The notes under the pieces: generated by a model | Seen by the model: only the letters and a program-made list of their open reading frames with translations | Databases searched by the model: none | What the model was told of the DNA's origin: nothing | Part shown: positions 1 to 7,330 of the stretch, in pieces | Layout: each line of letters starts with the position of its first letter | Numbering within the stretch: position 1 is the first letter of the stretch | Made by a program: the position numbers and the translations under genes | Assembly (NCBI RefSeq): GCF_003314435.2 | Contig: NZ_QNVY02000003.1 | Coordinates: forward strand, 465,406-529,405 | Length of the DNA stretch: 64,000 nt | Origin: Flavobacterium petrolei | GTDB taxonomy: Bacteria > Bacteroidota > Bacteroidia > Flavobacteriales > Flavobacteriaceae | Direction: 5' to 3'

Positions 1-644
1 AAGTGGCTGGTTTAAGCACACGTTCAGAAAAATTGAAAGGGGAACTTGAAGTTATCGAGGATCTAATCAAATCAAAAAAGAATGCAATTGATGAGCACAA
101 AGAAGCTATCAAAAAATATACTAAGCAACAAGAAACTGTTCGTAACAACAGAGAGTTTAATTCGTTGACTAAAGAGATTGAATTTCAAGAATTAGAAATT
201 CAATTGTCAGAAAAACAAATTAAAGAAATGAAAGCTTCTATCGAACACAAGAAAGAAGTAATTTCAAGTTCTAAAGAAAGATTAGAAGCAAAATCAAATC
301 ACTTAAAGCACAAAAAATCAGAGTTAGACGCTATCATGGCTGAAACTGCTAAAGAAGAAGCATTCTTATCTGAGAAATCAGCAGAATTCCAAGCTTTAAT
401 TGAAGAAAGATTATTGAAAGCTTATACAAGAATCAGAAGTAGCGTTCGTAATGGTTTAGCTGTAGTTTCTATCGAAAGAGGAGCTTCTGCAGGATCATTC
501 TTCACTATTCCACCACAGACACAAGTAGAAATTGCTTCTAGAAAGAAAATCATAACTGATGAACACTCTGGAAGAATATTAGTCGACAGTTCATTAGCCG
601 ACGAAGAAAAAGAGAAAATGGAACAATTGTTTTCTAAATTCTAA
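1..644 (+). CDS. C4-type zinc-ribbon family coiled-coil protein (DUF164/COG1579), 5'-truncated by window edge
   Basis: The reading frame is already open at the window edge; the first visible GTG (position 3) is most likely an internal valine, because the family is about 250 residues and only 213 are seen. Residues 1-140 are a long charged coiled coil; the C-terminal part carries the family IPPQ and HSGRILVD motifs. Family members of this kind are thought to bind nucleic acid or act as trafficking factors, but their role is not settled. Oddity: the C-terminal zinc ribbon has no cysteine at all, so the metal site is lost although the rest of the fold signature remains. A strong terminator follows directly. 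Confidence 0.8.
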   Translation, partial: VAGLSTRSEKLKGELEVIEDLIKSKKNAIDEHKEAIKKYTKQQETVRNNREFNSLTKEIEFQELEIQLSEKQIKEMKASIEHKKEVISSSKERLEAKSNHLKHKKSELDAIMAETAKEEAFLSEKSAEFQALIEERLLKAYTRIRSSVRNGLAVVSIERGASAGSFFTIPPQTQVEIASRKKIITDEHSGRILVDSSLADEEKEKMEQLFSKF

Positions 645-652
645 TTACATTT

Positions 653-682
653 AAGTCCCGATACACATCGGGACTTTTTTTT
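653..682 (+). terminator. Intrinsic terminator after the zinc-ribbon gene
   Basis: A perfect 10-bp stem (653-662 with 667-676), loop ACAC, is followed by an eight-base T run. The T run touches the ATG of the next gene at 683, so that gene has no separate leader. Confidence 0.85.
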
Positions 683-1531
683 ATGAAAAAAACAGCATTT
701 TTTATATTCACTAAATCTATTGGTTTATACATTAACCTTTTGAGTTTTGTATTTCCAAAAAAAGCATCGCAACTGGCGTATGCTTTTTTTAGTGAACCCC
801 GAGAAGGGAAATTATCTAAAGACAAACTTCCGGTAATTCTGCAAGAAGCACAGTCCGAAATGTTCCAACTTCAAGAAGATTCCTTTCACACCTATACTTG
901 GAAAGGAAATGAGACCGTAATACTTTTGGTTCACGGCTGGGAAAGCAATGCTTCTCGCTGGGAAAATTTACTCCCCTATCTAAAAAAATCAGGAAGCACC
1001 ATCATTGCCATTGACGGTCCGGCTCACGGGTTATCCAGCGGAAAAGAATTCAATATTCCCCAATACGCTGAATTCATTCATATTACCGTTGAAAAATTTA
1101 AACCACAATATCTTATCGGTCATTCTATAGGTGGAAAAACGTGTTTGTATTATCAATCCGTTTATCAAAATGATGCTTTAAAAAAAATGGTGATATTGGG
1201 AGCACCAAGCGATTTCAAAATTATCTTAAACAATTATATTACATTATTAAGCCTGAATAGTAAAATTTCAAAGTCATTGGAGGCGCATTATCTTAATAAT
1301 TTCAAATTGAGCTTGGAACAGTTTTCCGGTAAAATATTTGCTTCAAAATTAAATATAAAAGGATTAATCGCCCATGACATTGACGACACCGTAGTTTTAT
1401 TCGAAGAAGGAAAAAAAATTGCAGGAGCTTGGAAAAATGTGGTCTTCATTGAGACTAAAGGCTTAGGTCATAGCATGCACGACGATGAGTTGTATAATAA
1501 AGTTTCTCGTTTTTTATTTGAAGAAAAATAG
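683..1531 (+). CDS. Alpha/beta hydrolase
   Basis: A 282-residue protein with an alpha/beta-hydrolase core: a VHGWES oxyanion-loop segment near residue 83, the nucleophile elbow GHSIGG near residue 146, a DIDD acid region and a late GHSMHDD histidine. It probably cleaves an ester or similar bond of unknown substrate. The N-terminal 25 residues are hydrophobic and could be a signal anchor. The ATG directly abuts the upstream terminator's T run, so either transcription starts inside that hairpin or expression depends on read-through. There is no downstream partner; rluF has its own promoter. Confidence 0.8.
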   Translation: MKKTAFFIFTKSIGLYINLLSFVFPKKASQLAYAFFSEPREGKLSKDKLPVILQEAQSEMFQLQEDSFHTYTWKGNETVILLVHGWESNASRWENLLPYLKKSGSTIIAIDGPAHGLSSGKEFNIPQYAEFIHITVEKFKPQYLIGHSIGGKTCLYYQSVYQNDALKKMVILGAPSDFKIILNNYITLLSLNSKISKSLEAHYLNNFKLSLEQFSGKIFASKLNIKGLIAHDIDDTVVLFEEGKKIAGAWKNVVFIETKGLGHSMHDDELYNKVSRFLFEEK

Positions 1532-1628
1532 ACTTCTTAGATGATATGAACTTCTGTATTAAATCTAATAAGACTAAATACAATCCATCAAACTTACCTT
1601 TCTAACAATCCAAAAATTTAAGAAGTCT
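1530..1628. repeat. Inverted repeat bracketing the hydrolase-rluF spacer
   Basis: AGACTTCTTA at 1530-1539 and its exact reverse complement TAAGAAGTCT at 1619-1628 sit at the two edges of the spacer. The 79-nt loop makes it a poor terminator. Comparable edge-to-edge repeats occur at 56005-56087 and 60509-60585. Confidence 0.6.
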
Positions 1629-1650
1629 AAAATCTAACAAACAAATTCAT

Positions 1651-1658
1651 TACTTTTG
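1651..1658 (+). promoter_or_regulatory. Bacteroidota -7 box for rluF, apparently leaderless
   Basis: TACTTTTG matches TAnnTTTG. It ends only four bases before the ATG at 1663, so the transcript should begin at or within a base or two of the start codon. Confidence 0.65.
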
Positions 1659-1662
1659 CAGT

Positions 1663-2475
1663 ATGGAAGAAAATTTAAAACGCCTCAATAAATTCATAGG
1701 AGAAACTGGTTATTGTTCCCGCCGCGAAGCAGATAAAATCATTGAAGAAGGTCGTGTGACCATCAATGGAGTCGTTCCGGAATTGGGCACAAAAGTTTCA
1801 CCGAATGACGAAGTGCGTATTGACGGTAAACTAATCCGTGAGCAAAATGAGAAACCTGTTTATCTTGCTTTCTATAAACCCGTAGGAATCGAATGTACGA
1901 CTAACCTTGATGTTCGCAATAATATTGTTGATTATATCAATTATCCGAAACGCATTTTCCCTATCGGACGATTGGACAAAGCCAGTGAAGGATTGATTTT
2001 TATGACCAATGACGGTGATATCGTTAATAAAATATTAAGAGCCCGAAACAATCACGAAAAAGAATATACGGTAACCGTAAACAAACCTATAACCGATCGT
2101 TTTATCGAAAGAATGGGCAATGGAGTACCAATTTTAGACACTGTGACTCGAAAATGTAAGGTAGAACAAATTAGCAAATTCACTTTCAAAATTATCTTGA
2201 CACAAGGTTTAAACCGTCAGATCCGTAGAATGACCGAATATTTAGGCTATGATGTAACGGCGCTTAAACGCATCCGAATTATCAATATTTCACTTGATGT
2301 CCCTGTAGGTCGTTACCGTGATTTGACTGATGCAGAAATTAAAGAATTAAACGAATTGATTGAACCTTCGAGCAAAACAGAAGAAGCTAGTTTACCCAAA
2401 ACCGAAGCGCCAAAAAGAAGAACTGAATTCATCAAAAGAGATGATCCCAGATTTAAAGGACGAGGCGATTATTAA
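1663..2475 (+). CDS. rluF: 23S rRNA pseudouridine synthase, RluF type
   Basis: A 270-residue RsuA/RluB/E/F-family enzyme that isomerises uridine to pseudouridine in 23S rRNA (RluF acts on U2604 in E. coli). An S4 RNA-binding domain (RLNKFIGETGYCSRREAD) occupies residues 8-65. The catalytic motif is GRLDKASEGL, whose Asp is the nucleophile, followed by the RluF-like segment RARNNHEKEY and GLNRQIRRM. The basic, Lys/Glu-rich C-terminal tail after residue 235 is an extension. The ATG lies just behind a -7 box, suggesting a leaderless mRNA. A bidirectional terminator separates it from the convergent DUF4153-type gene. Confidence 0.92.
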   Translation: MEENLKRLNKFIGETGYCSRREADKIIEEGRVTINGVVPELGTKVSPNDEVRIDGKLIREQNEKPVYLAFYKPVGIECTTNLDVRNNIVDYINYPKRIFPIGRLDKASEGLIFMTNDGDIVNKILRARNNHEKEYTVTVNKPITDRFIERMGNGVPILDTVTRKCKVEQISKFTFKIILTQGLNRQIRRMTEYLGYDVTALKRIRIINISLDVPVGRYRDLTDAEIKELNELIEPSSKTEEASLPKTEAPKRRTEFIKRDDPRFKGRGDY

Positions 2476-2482
2476 AAATATT

Positions 2483-2512
2483 AAAATCCCATTCATTCCT
2501 GAATGGGATTTT
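2483..2512. terminator. Bidirectional terminator between rluF and the DUF4153-type gene
   Basis: Perfect 12-bp stem (2483-2494 with 2501-2512) with A and T runs on its two sides, placed between convergent genes ending at 2475 and 2517. Confidence 0.8.
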
Positions 2513-2516
2513 GCTT

Positions 2517-3902
2517 TTATTTACTCGGTAAAAATTCATAATACAAAGCTTTTGATAAAAAGGTCCTTGATTGCATTCGACTGATGTCCTTCTCTCTTGA
2601 AATTTCAATGTACTGTCCATCTAGTTTATTTTGTAAAAAATAGTCTTTACGCACTTCGTCATTAAAGTTTAATCGGGATAAAAAGGTAGGTTCTACTCCT
2701 TTATTTACAGCAATATTATAATTGGTAATCAGATTTCCCCAGTTGACAAAACTACATAAAAGAATTGTTCCATAGAAATACCAAATCATTTGATTGAAAA
2801 GAAAAGCATTCGTTTTTTGCTTGGTAATTTTTACAAAAGAAATAACCAATCCAATAATTGATAAAATCAAGAAAGCATAAACACCCAATCTTTTATAAGT
2901 CAATCCAAAAAAAGAAACATATTCTGAGTTTTTAATAATTGTACTAATGATTAAAACTCCATTTAACAGAATCCAAATCTTTGCTAATTTTTTAAGGTTT
3001 TTAGCTTTTTCATCAAAATTAAACCCTCCTTTAAAATAGAATAAAATAACTCCAACAGCCATTATAATTGAAAAAATAACGGCATTTACTCTTTCGTGTG
3101 TATCAGAACTTAAGTTAGATTTTTTTACAACCTCAAAAAACTGTTCGTAATTATAAGTCGCAATGAAAACCAAAAGAAGCACATTCAAAAGAAACAACGT
3201 AATCTCTCCACTTCTTCTTTCAAAATCAATATCCAGAAATGAAAATGAATTTTGATTTTGTGTTTTGGCGTCTTCCTTAAAATCATTGTCCAGTAAATCA
3301 TTCTTTTCATAAAAAACCTCAGGAATCCAATAATTCCAGAAAGTGAACGAAATAAAAAATCCTAAAGCGGTCAGTACAAATACTTGCCACGCATCGATAT
3401 CTAAATAATAATCCGTAAACAAAGAGGAAAAATGATCGCTCCCAAAAGAATATACAATTAAAAACAATCCAAGAAAAACAACTGGAATAACAAAATAAGC
3501 AATCACTTTTTTAGCAAAACCGCTATTAACTTTTCGCTTCGGAAGATATTGACTAAACATCAATATGCGACCTAACGAAGCGATTCCGTTCATTAATACT
3601 AAAGGAAGAGCTTGTAACAATTTAAGTTTAGGTTCCTGGGTTTTGAATTGTAAAAAGATAATCGACAAAACCATGGCAAAAAAAGATGGAAAATCTCCGT
3701 ACCAAGCAAATGCAAAGCATGACAGAACCGATGTAACAACTAAAATCAGATGTGCCCTACTGGTAATTTTCTCTTGAAAGAAATAACATATTAAAGCGGT
3801 TTGCATCATCCCGAAAATGGCCCAATTGAGACCCAAATCTTCCTTGTAAAAAAGCAGAGTAAAAACCAAACTGCTGACTAAAATAAAATGTAGTTTTTTC
3901 AT
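2517..3902 (-). CDS. DUF4153/DUF4173-type polytopic membrane protein
   Basis: 461 residues with about ten hydrophobic segments spread through the chain and a charged stretch (ERRSGEITLF) between helices 6 and 7. It resembles the DUF4153/DUF4173 family of Bacteroidota inner-membrane proteins of unknown function. The start is separated from the upstream winged-helix gene by 54 bp that contain a perfect 17-bp palindrome, the same operator that lies before the regulator operon. It is therefore probably controlled by that regulator rather than simply cotranscribed. No enzymatic motif is visible. Confidence 0.7.
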   Translation of the reverse strand: MKKLHFILVSSLVFTLLFYKEDLGLNWAIFGMMQTALICYFFQEKITSRAHLILVVTSVLSCFAFAWYGDFPSFFAMVLSIIFLQFKTQEPKLKLLQALPLVLMNGIASLGRILMFSQYLPKRKVNSGFAKKVIAYFVIPVVFLGLFLIVYSFGSDHFSSLFTDYYLDIDAWQVFVLTALGFFISFTFWNYWIPEVFYEKNDLLDNDFKEDAKTQNQNSFSFLDIDFERRSGEITLFLLNVLLLVFIATYNYEQFFEVVKKSNLSSDTHERVNAVIFSIIMAVGVILFYFKGGFNFDEKAKNLKKLAKIWILLNGVLIISTIIKNSEYVSFFGLTYKRLGVYAFLILSIIGLVISFVKITKQKTNAFLFNQMIWYFYGTILLCSFVNWGNLITNYNIAVNKGVEPTFLSRLNFNDEVRKDYFLQNKLDGQYIEISREKDISRMQSRTFLSKALYYEFLPSK

Positions 3903-3920
3903 AATTAATAATTTAAAAGT

Positions 3921-3937
3921 ACTTTGTATTTCAAAGT
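3921..3937. promoter_or_regulatory. 17-bp palindromic operator, copy 1
   Basis: ACTTTGTATTTCAAAGT has perfect 6-bp arms and a 5-bp centre, 19 bp upstream of the start at 3902. The same element, reverse complemented at its centre, occurs at 4877-4893. Proposed ligand: the winged-helix protein encoded between the two copies. Confidence 0.7.
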
Positions 3938-3956
3938 GTAGAGTTAAAAAAAAGGG

Positions 3957-4250
3957 TTATTTAGATTTGATTAATTTTTCCAGACTATTCAAGTGTGAAA
4001 TAAAAGCAGTTCTGCCAATATTGGTAACTCGATACGACGTTTTTGGTTTTTTACCAACAAATTCTTTTTTTACTTCTATGTATCCAGATTTTTCTAACGC
4101 CGAAGAATGACTTGCTAAATTTCCATCAGTGATATTCAATAAAGATTTCATTTCAGTAAAATCAATCCAGTCGTTTACCATCAGAACAGACATAATGCCT
4201 AATCTAACCCTACTTTCGAAATCTTTATTTAATTTGTCAATGATTCCCAT
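3957..4250 (-). CDS. Winged-helix DNA-binding transcriptional regulator
   Basis: A 97-residue single-domain winged-helix protein starting MGIIDKLNKDF. The recognition-helix region is around FTEMKSLLNITDGNLASHS and the wing around KKPKTSYRVT, like small MarR/PadR-like Bacteroidota regulators of the HTH_34 type. A longer upstream start (to 4358) would run through the neighbouring gene in another frame and is rejected. It begins 2 nt after the membrane protein stop at 4253, so the two are cotranscribed. It has no obvious ligand domain. It probably represses its own operon and the DUF4153-type gene through the paired palindromes. Confidence 0.85.
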   Translation of the reverse strand: MGIIDKLNKDFESRVRLGIMSVLMVNDWIDFTEMKSLLNITDGNLASHSSALEKSGYIEVKKEFVGKKPKTSYRVTNIGRTAFISHLNSLEKLIKSK

Positions 4251-4252
4251 TT

Positions 4253-4867
4253 CTATTTGTATTTTTTGAACACAATTATTCCGTAAAGAATATGCAAAAT
4301 TCCAAATCCAATTGCCCAAAAAACAAGACCAAAACCAAGATAAAAAAGCGAAATACATCCTAGAACAATCTCACAAGCGCCTAAATATCTAATGTCAGAA
4401 AAAGTATATTTCCCCGCATTAATAAGTGCTAAGCCATAAAACAATAGAGTAACAGGAGCAATAAGAGCAAATAATTGATGGTATAAAAGTGCTACACAAA
4501 ATACGCCTCCAACCAGTAAAGGAATCGCTAGATTCAATACCATTTTTTTTGTAGTATTAGTCCAAATCGGCAAATCAAACTTTTTACTTTTTCTCAAAGT
4601 AAAAAATATCCCTGCCCCTAATGCAAGTATCAAAATTGCCAAAGCAACGAAAACTAATTCGATAAGTAAATCATAGCTATACAACTTTTGCTTACCATCA
4701 AAATATTCAATACCCTTATTTTTAAATAATTGATACGCATAAACTGACCCGGCTAATGCGAAAAAGCCCGCAAATATTCCTGAAAGGCCACTTAACGAAA
4801 TGAATCTGGAAGAGCGCTCCATCATGGAACGAATATGCGATAAATCTTCTTGAATTTTTTGACTCAT
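4253..4867 (-). CDS. Polytopic membrane protein cotranscribed with winged-helix regulator
   Basis: 204 residues: a short cytoplasmic N-terminus (MSQKIQEDLSHIRSMMERSS), a Ser/Gly-rich first helix, and about six transmembrane segments ending in KKYK. I do not recognise a functional family beyond conserved Flavobacteriia membrane proteins found upstream of small winged-helix genes. As first gene of the operon it lies 9 bp behind a copy of the 17-bp palindrome. The pairing suggests a sensor or effector membrane protein whose level is set by the regulator; this is inference. Confidence 0.75.
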   Translation of the reverse strand: MSQKIQEDLSHIRSMMERSSRFISLSGLSGIFAGFFALAGSVYAYQLFKNKGIEYFDGKQKLYSYDLLIELVFVALAILILALGAGIFFTLRKSKKFDLPIWTNTTKKMVLNLAIPLLVGGVFCVALLYHQLFALIAPVTLLFYGLALINAGKYTFSDIRYLGACEIVLGCISLFYLGFGLVFWAIGFGILHILYGIIVFKKYK

Positions 4868-4876
4868 AAATAAAGT

Positions 4877-4893
4877 ACTTTGAAATACAAAGT
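4877..4893. promoter_or_regulatory. 17-bp palindromic operator, copy 2
   Basis: ACTTTGAAATACAAAGT is the exact reverse complement of the site at 3921-3937 and sits 9 bp upstream of the operon start at 4867. Both sites share a further AAAGT on the same side. Confidence 0.7.
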
Positions 4894-5002
4894 TATTTAT
4901 TATTTTTATAAATCAAAATAGAAACGCATTTAATTTTGATAAAAAATTATTATCAAATGAAAATATCTTCTTTTAAAAGAAAAAGACTCGTTTTTTCAAA
5001 AT

Positions 5003-5134
5003 CTATTTTTTGCCTGCTTCCCAACCTCTTTGAATCTCACCAATAGTAGAATCCCAGTCGTAGATTGTTTGTATGATAAAAAGTGTAGCAAATCCTAAGA
5101 AAAATATTTTAATGTCTCTGTTTGAAATTTTCAT
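5003..5134 (-). CDS. Small single-pass membrane protein, 43 aa
   Basis: An ATG at 5134 opens a 43-codon frame ending TAG at 5003. It has a basic start (MKISNRDIK), one hydrophobic helix (about residues 10-25) and a polar tail DWDSTIGEIQRGWEAGKK. The profile (positive N-terminus, one TM, amphipathic tail) and its position in an otherwise empty 352-bp gap support a real gene. Function unknown. It reads in the same direction as its neighbours but is not closely linked to either. The rest of the gap (4894-5002, 5135-5219) shows only AT-rich DNA. Confidence 0.65.
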   Translation of the reverse strand: MKISNRDIKIFFLGFATLFIIQTIYDWDSTIGEIQRGWEAGKK

Positions 5135-5219
5135 TTTTATAGTATTTAATTATTTGCTTAAATATATAAAATTAATTGAATCAAAAACCGAAAAAAGTAA
5201 GATTATTATTAATTAAAAA

Positions 5220-6146
5220 TCAAAACCATCTTTTTCTTTTGAATAAAAACACACCAAAAGCAGATAACAAAACAGATACGGAAATGACAATCCATATTCC
5301 ATAACGATTATCTTCTAAATCATTAGGAACGTTCATTCCATACAAACTGGCAATCAATGTTGGAATCATCAGAATAATCGAAATCGAAGTCATCTGCTTC
5401 ATAATCGTATTCATATTATTCGAAATCACAGAAGCATACGCATCCATAGTTCCTGTTAAGATGTCACTGTAAATATTAGTGGTTTCCTGCGCCTGACGCA
5501 GTTCAATCTCAACATCTTCCAGCAAATCCAAGTCAAAATGCTCTTTTTGGGATTTTATATTCTTGATTCGGTGCAACAAAATATCGTTCCCTTTCAAGGA
5601 AGTCATAAAGAATACTAAACATTTTTCTATTTGAAGTAACGCCTGCAACTCTTCATTTTTAATTGACTTTTCTAAATTATCTTCGGCTAATTTTATTTTT
5701 TGGTTGACTTGCTTTAAGTATTTCAAAAACCAAACACTGGATGACAATAATAACTTCAACACTAAATCGAAGTTGTCTTTAATGTTGATATTCTTGCGCT
5801 TGGTATAGGTTACAAAATCGGTAAGCATTTCCGTTTTATGAAAACTAATGGTAATACAAACTTCTCCTTTAAAAACAACCCCGACAGGAATCGTATGAAA
5901 AGGCAACTTCACATCGTTACTCTTAACAGGAATTCGCATGATGATCAAAGTCCAACCATTTTCAATTTCTATCCTTGGTCTTTCGTCAATATCTTCAATG
6001 TCGTTATAAAATGCTTCGGGAATTTGTAATTCTTCGAGTAAATATTTTTTTTCTGCTTCAGTAGGACATTCAATATTGATCCAGCAGTTTGGAGTCCAAT
6101 CAGCAGTGGCAATTAATCCGTTATTGTTTTTGTAAAAAGCTCTCAT
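5220..6146 (-). CDS. corA: CorA-family magnesium/divalent cation transporter
   Basis: 308 residues with the CorA architecture: a soluble N-terminal alpha/beta domain, a long helical stalk (about residues 130-240) and two C-terminal transmembrane helices. The signature GMN is present in LYGMNVPND at the end of TM1, and the C-terminus is the basic FKRKRWF. It forms a pentameric inner-membrane channel for Mg2+ or Co2+. Its own promoter box lies about 110 bp upstream (6256-6263), leaving a roughly 100-nt leader. Confidence 0.9.
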   Translation of the reverse strand: MRAFYKNNNGLIATADWTPNCWINIECPTEAEKKYLLEELQIPEAFYNDIEDIDERPRIEIENGWTLIIMRIPVKSNDVKLPFHTIPVGVVFKGEVCITISFHKTEMLTDFVTYTKRKNINIKDNFDLVLKLLLSSSVWFLKYLKQVNQKIKLAEDNLEKSIKNEELQALLQIEKCLVFFMTSLKGNDILLHRIKNIKSQKEHFDLDLLEDVEIELRQAQETTNIYSDILTGTMDAYASVISNNMNTIMKQMTSISIILMIPTLIASLYGMNVPNDLEDNRYGIWIVISVSVLLSAFGVFLFKRKRWF

Positions 6147-6255
6147 TTCAAAATTCTATAGGTTTATGTATAGCCTCTTGAAAAAGTCAAGTGCTATATT
6201 AGTTCAACATTTCCGAATAATAATCGTCCATTTTAAAGGTCTTTTTTAAGTGGTG

Positions 6256-6263
6256 CAAAAGTA
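6256..6263 (-). promoter_or_regulatory. -7 box for corA
   Basis: Minus-strand TACTTTTG fits TAnnTTTG; predicted transcription start near 6250, about 100 nt before the corA ATG. Confidence 0.45.
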
Positions 6264-6318
6264 TTCTTTTAAATTCCATTTTAGCATCAATTACCAGAAT
6301 TTTATGCATTTACTAAGA

Positions 6319-6351
6319 TAAAAAAAGCCTTAAACGTATGTTTAAGGCTTT
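6319..6351 (-). terminator. Terminator after folD
   Basis: Perfect 12-bp stem (6324-6335 with 6340-6351), loop GTAT, followed on the minus strand by a U run. Lies 21 bp beyond the folD stop. Confidence 0.85.
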
Positions 6352-6371
6352 CAATCAAAACTATTTTGTCT

Positions 6372-7253
6372 TTATTTATTTCTTTTCATTTCCCTTGCCA
6401 AAAGCGTGTTTTTCAACAACATTGCGATGGTCATAGGTCCTACTCCACCGGGAACCGGAGTAATAAATGATGATTTTTTACTTACATTCTCAAAATCAAC
6501 ATCACCGGTGATCACATATCCTTTTTCGTTATTTTCATCAGGAACACGAGTAATACCTACGTCAATAACAACAACTCCCTCTTTTACCATATTTGCTTTC
6601 AGGTAATTTGGAACACCCAAAGCCGTAATAATGATATCGGCTTGAATGGTAATTTCCTCAATGTTTTTAGTGTAACTGTGCGTCAAAGTAACTGTTGAAT
6701 TTCCAGGAAAACCTTTTCTACCCATCAAAATACTCATTGGCCTTCCCACAATATGACTACGCCCAATAACTACGGTATGTTTACCTTTGGTTTCTACTCC
6801 ATATCTTTCTAACAATTCCAGAATTCCAAAAGGTGTCGCAGGAATAAAAGTAGTCATGTCTAAAGCCATTTTTCCAAAATTCTCCGGATGAAATCCATCG
6901 ACATCTTTGCTTGGGTCTACCGCCATCAATACTTTTTGCTCATCAATTTGTTCCGGAAGCGGCAATTGAACGATAAATCCATCAATGGCATCATTATCAT
7001 TCAATTCCTTAATCTTCTTTAGCAATTCAACTTCAGTAGTTGTACTTGGCATTTTTACTAAAGTAGATTCAAAACCTACTCTTTCACAGGCTTTTACTTT
7101 ACTTCCTACATAAGTCAAACTAGCACCATCATTTCCAACAATCAGGGCTGCTAAATGAGGAACTTTCTCCCCATTATCTTTCATTTTTTGTACTTCTACA
7201 GCGATTTCACTTTTAATATCCTCCGCTGTTTTTTTTCCGTCTAGTAGTTGCAT
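6372..7253 (-). CDS. folD: Methylenetetrahydrofolate dehydrogenase / methenyltetrahydrofolate cyclohydrolase
   Basis: 293 residues, standard length. FolD interconverts 5,10-methylene-THF, methenyl-THF and 10-formyl-THF using NADP, supplying one-carbon units for purines and formyl-Met-tRNA. Visible signatures: the catalytic Lys region TYVGSKVKACE, the GFIVQLPLP motif, KDVDGFHPENFGKM, the nucleotide-binding GRSHIVGRPM and the C-terminal PVPGGVGPMT. It lies downstream of ffh on the same strand, with a long hairpin between them. Confidence 0.96.
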   Translation of the reverse strand: MQLLDGKKTAEDIKSEIAVEVQKMKDNGEKVPHLAALIVGNDGASLTYVGSKVKACERVGFESTLVKMPSTTTEVELLKKIKELNDNDAIDGFIVQLPLPEQIDEQKVLMAVDPSKDVDGFHPENFGKMALDMTTFIPATPFGILELLERYGVETKGKHTVVIGRSHIVGRPMSILMGRKGFPGNSTVTLTHSYTKNIEEITIQADIIITALGVPNYLKANMVKEGVVVIDVGITRVPDENNEKGYVITGDVDFENVSKKSSFITPVPGGVGPMTIAMLLKNTLLAREMKRNK

Positions 7254-7274
7254 TGTTATTGGGTTTAATATATT

Positions 7275-7321
7275 AAAGCCGAAAGTCTTAAAATCATTAC
7301 AACTTTAAGACTTTCGGCTTT
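7275..7321 (-). terminator. Long hairpin between ffh and folD
   Basis: An 18-bp perfect stem (7275-7292 with 7304-7321) with an 11-nt loop. On the minus strand it is followed only by AATATATTA, so termination of ffh transcripts may be partial, allowing read-through into folD. Confidence 0.65.
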
Positions 7322-7330
7322 TTACTCATT

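Noticed and set aside
3957..4358. Longer 133-residue version of the winged-helix protein
   Set aside because: The extra 36 residues lie wholly inside the neighbouring membrane protein gene in another frame; the start at 4250 gives a normal domain.
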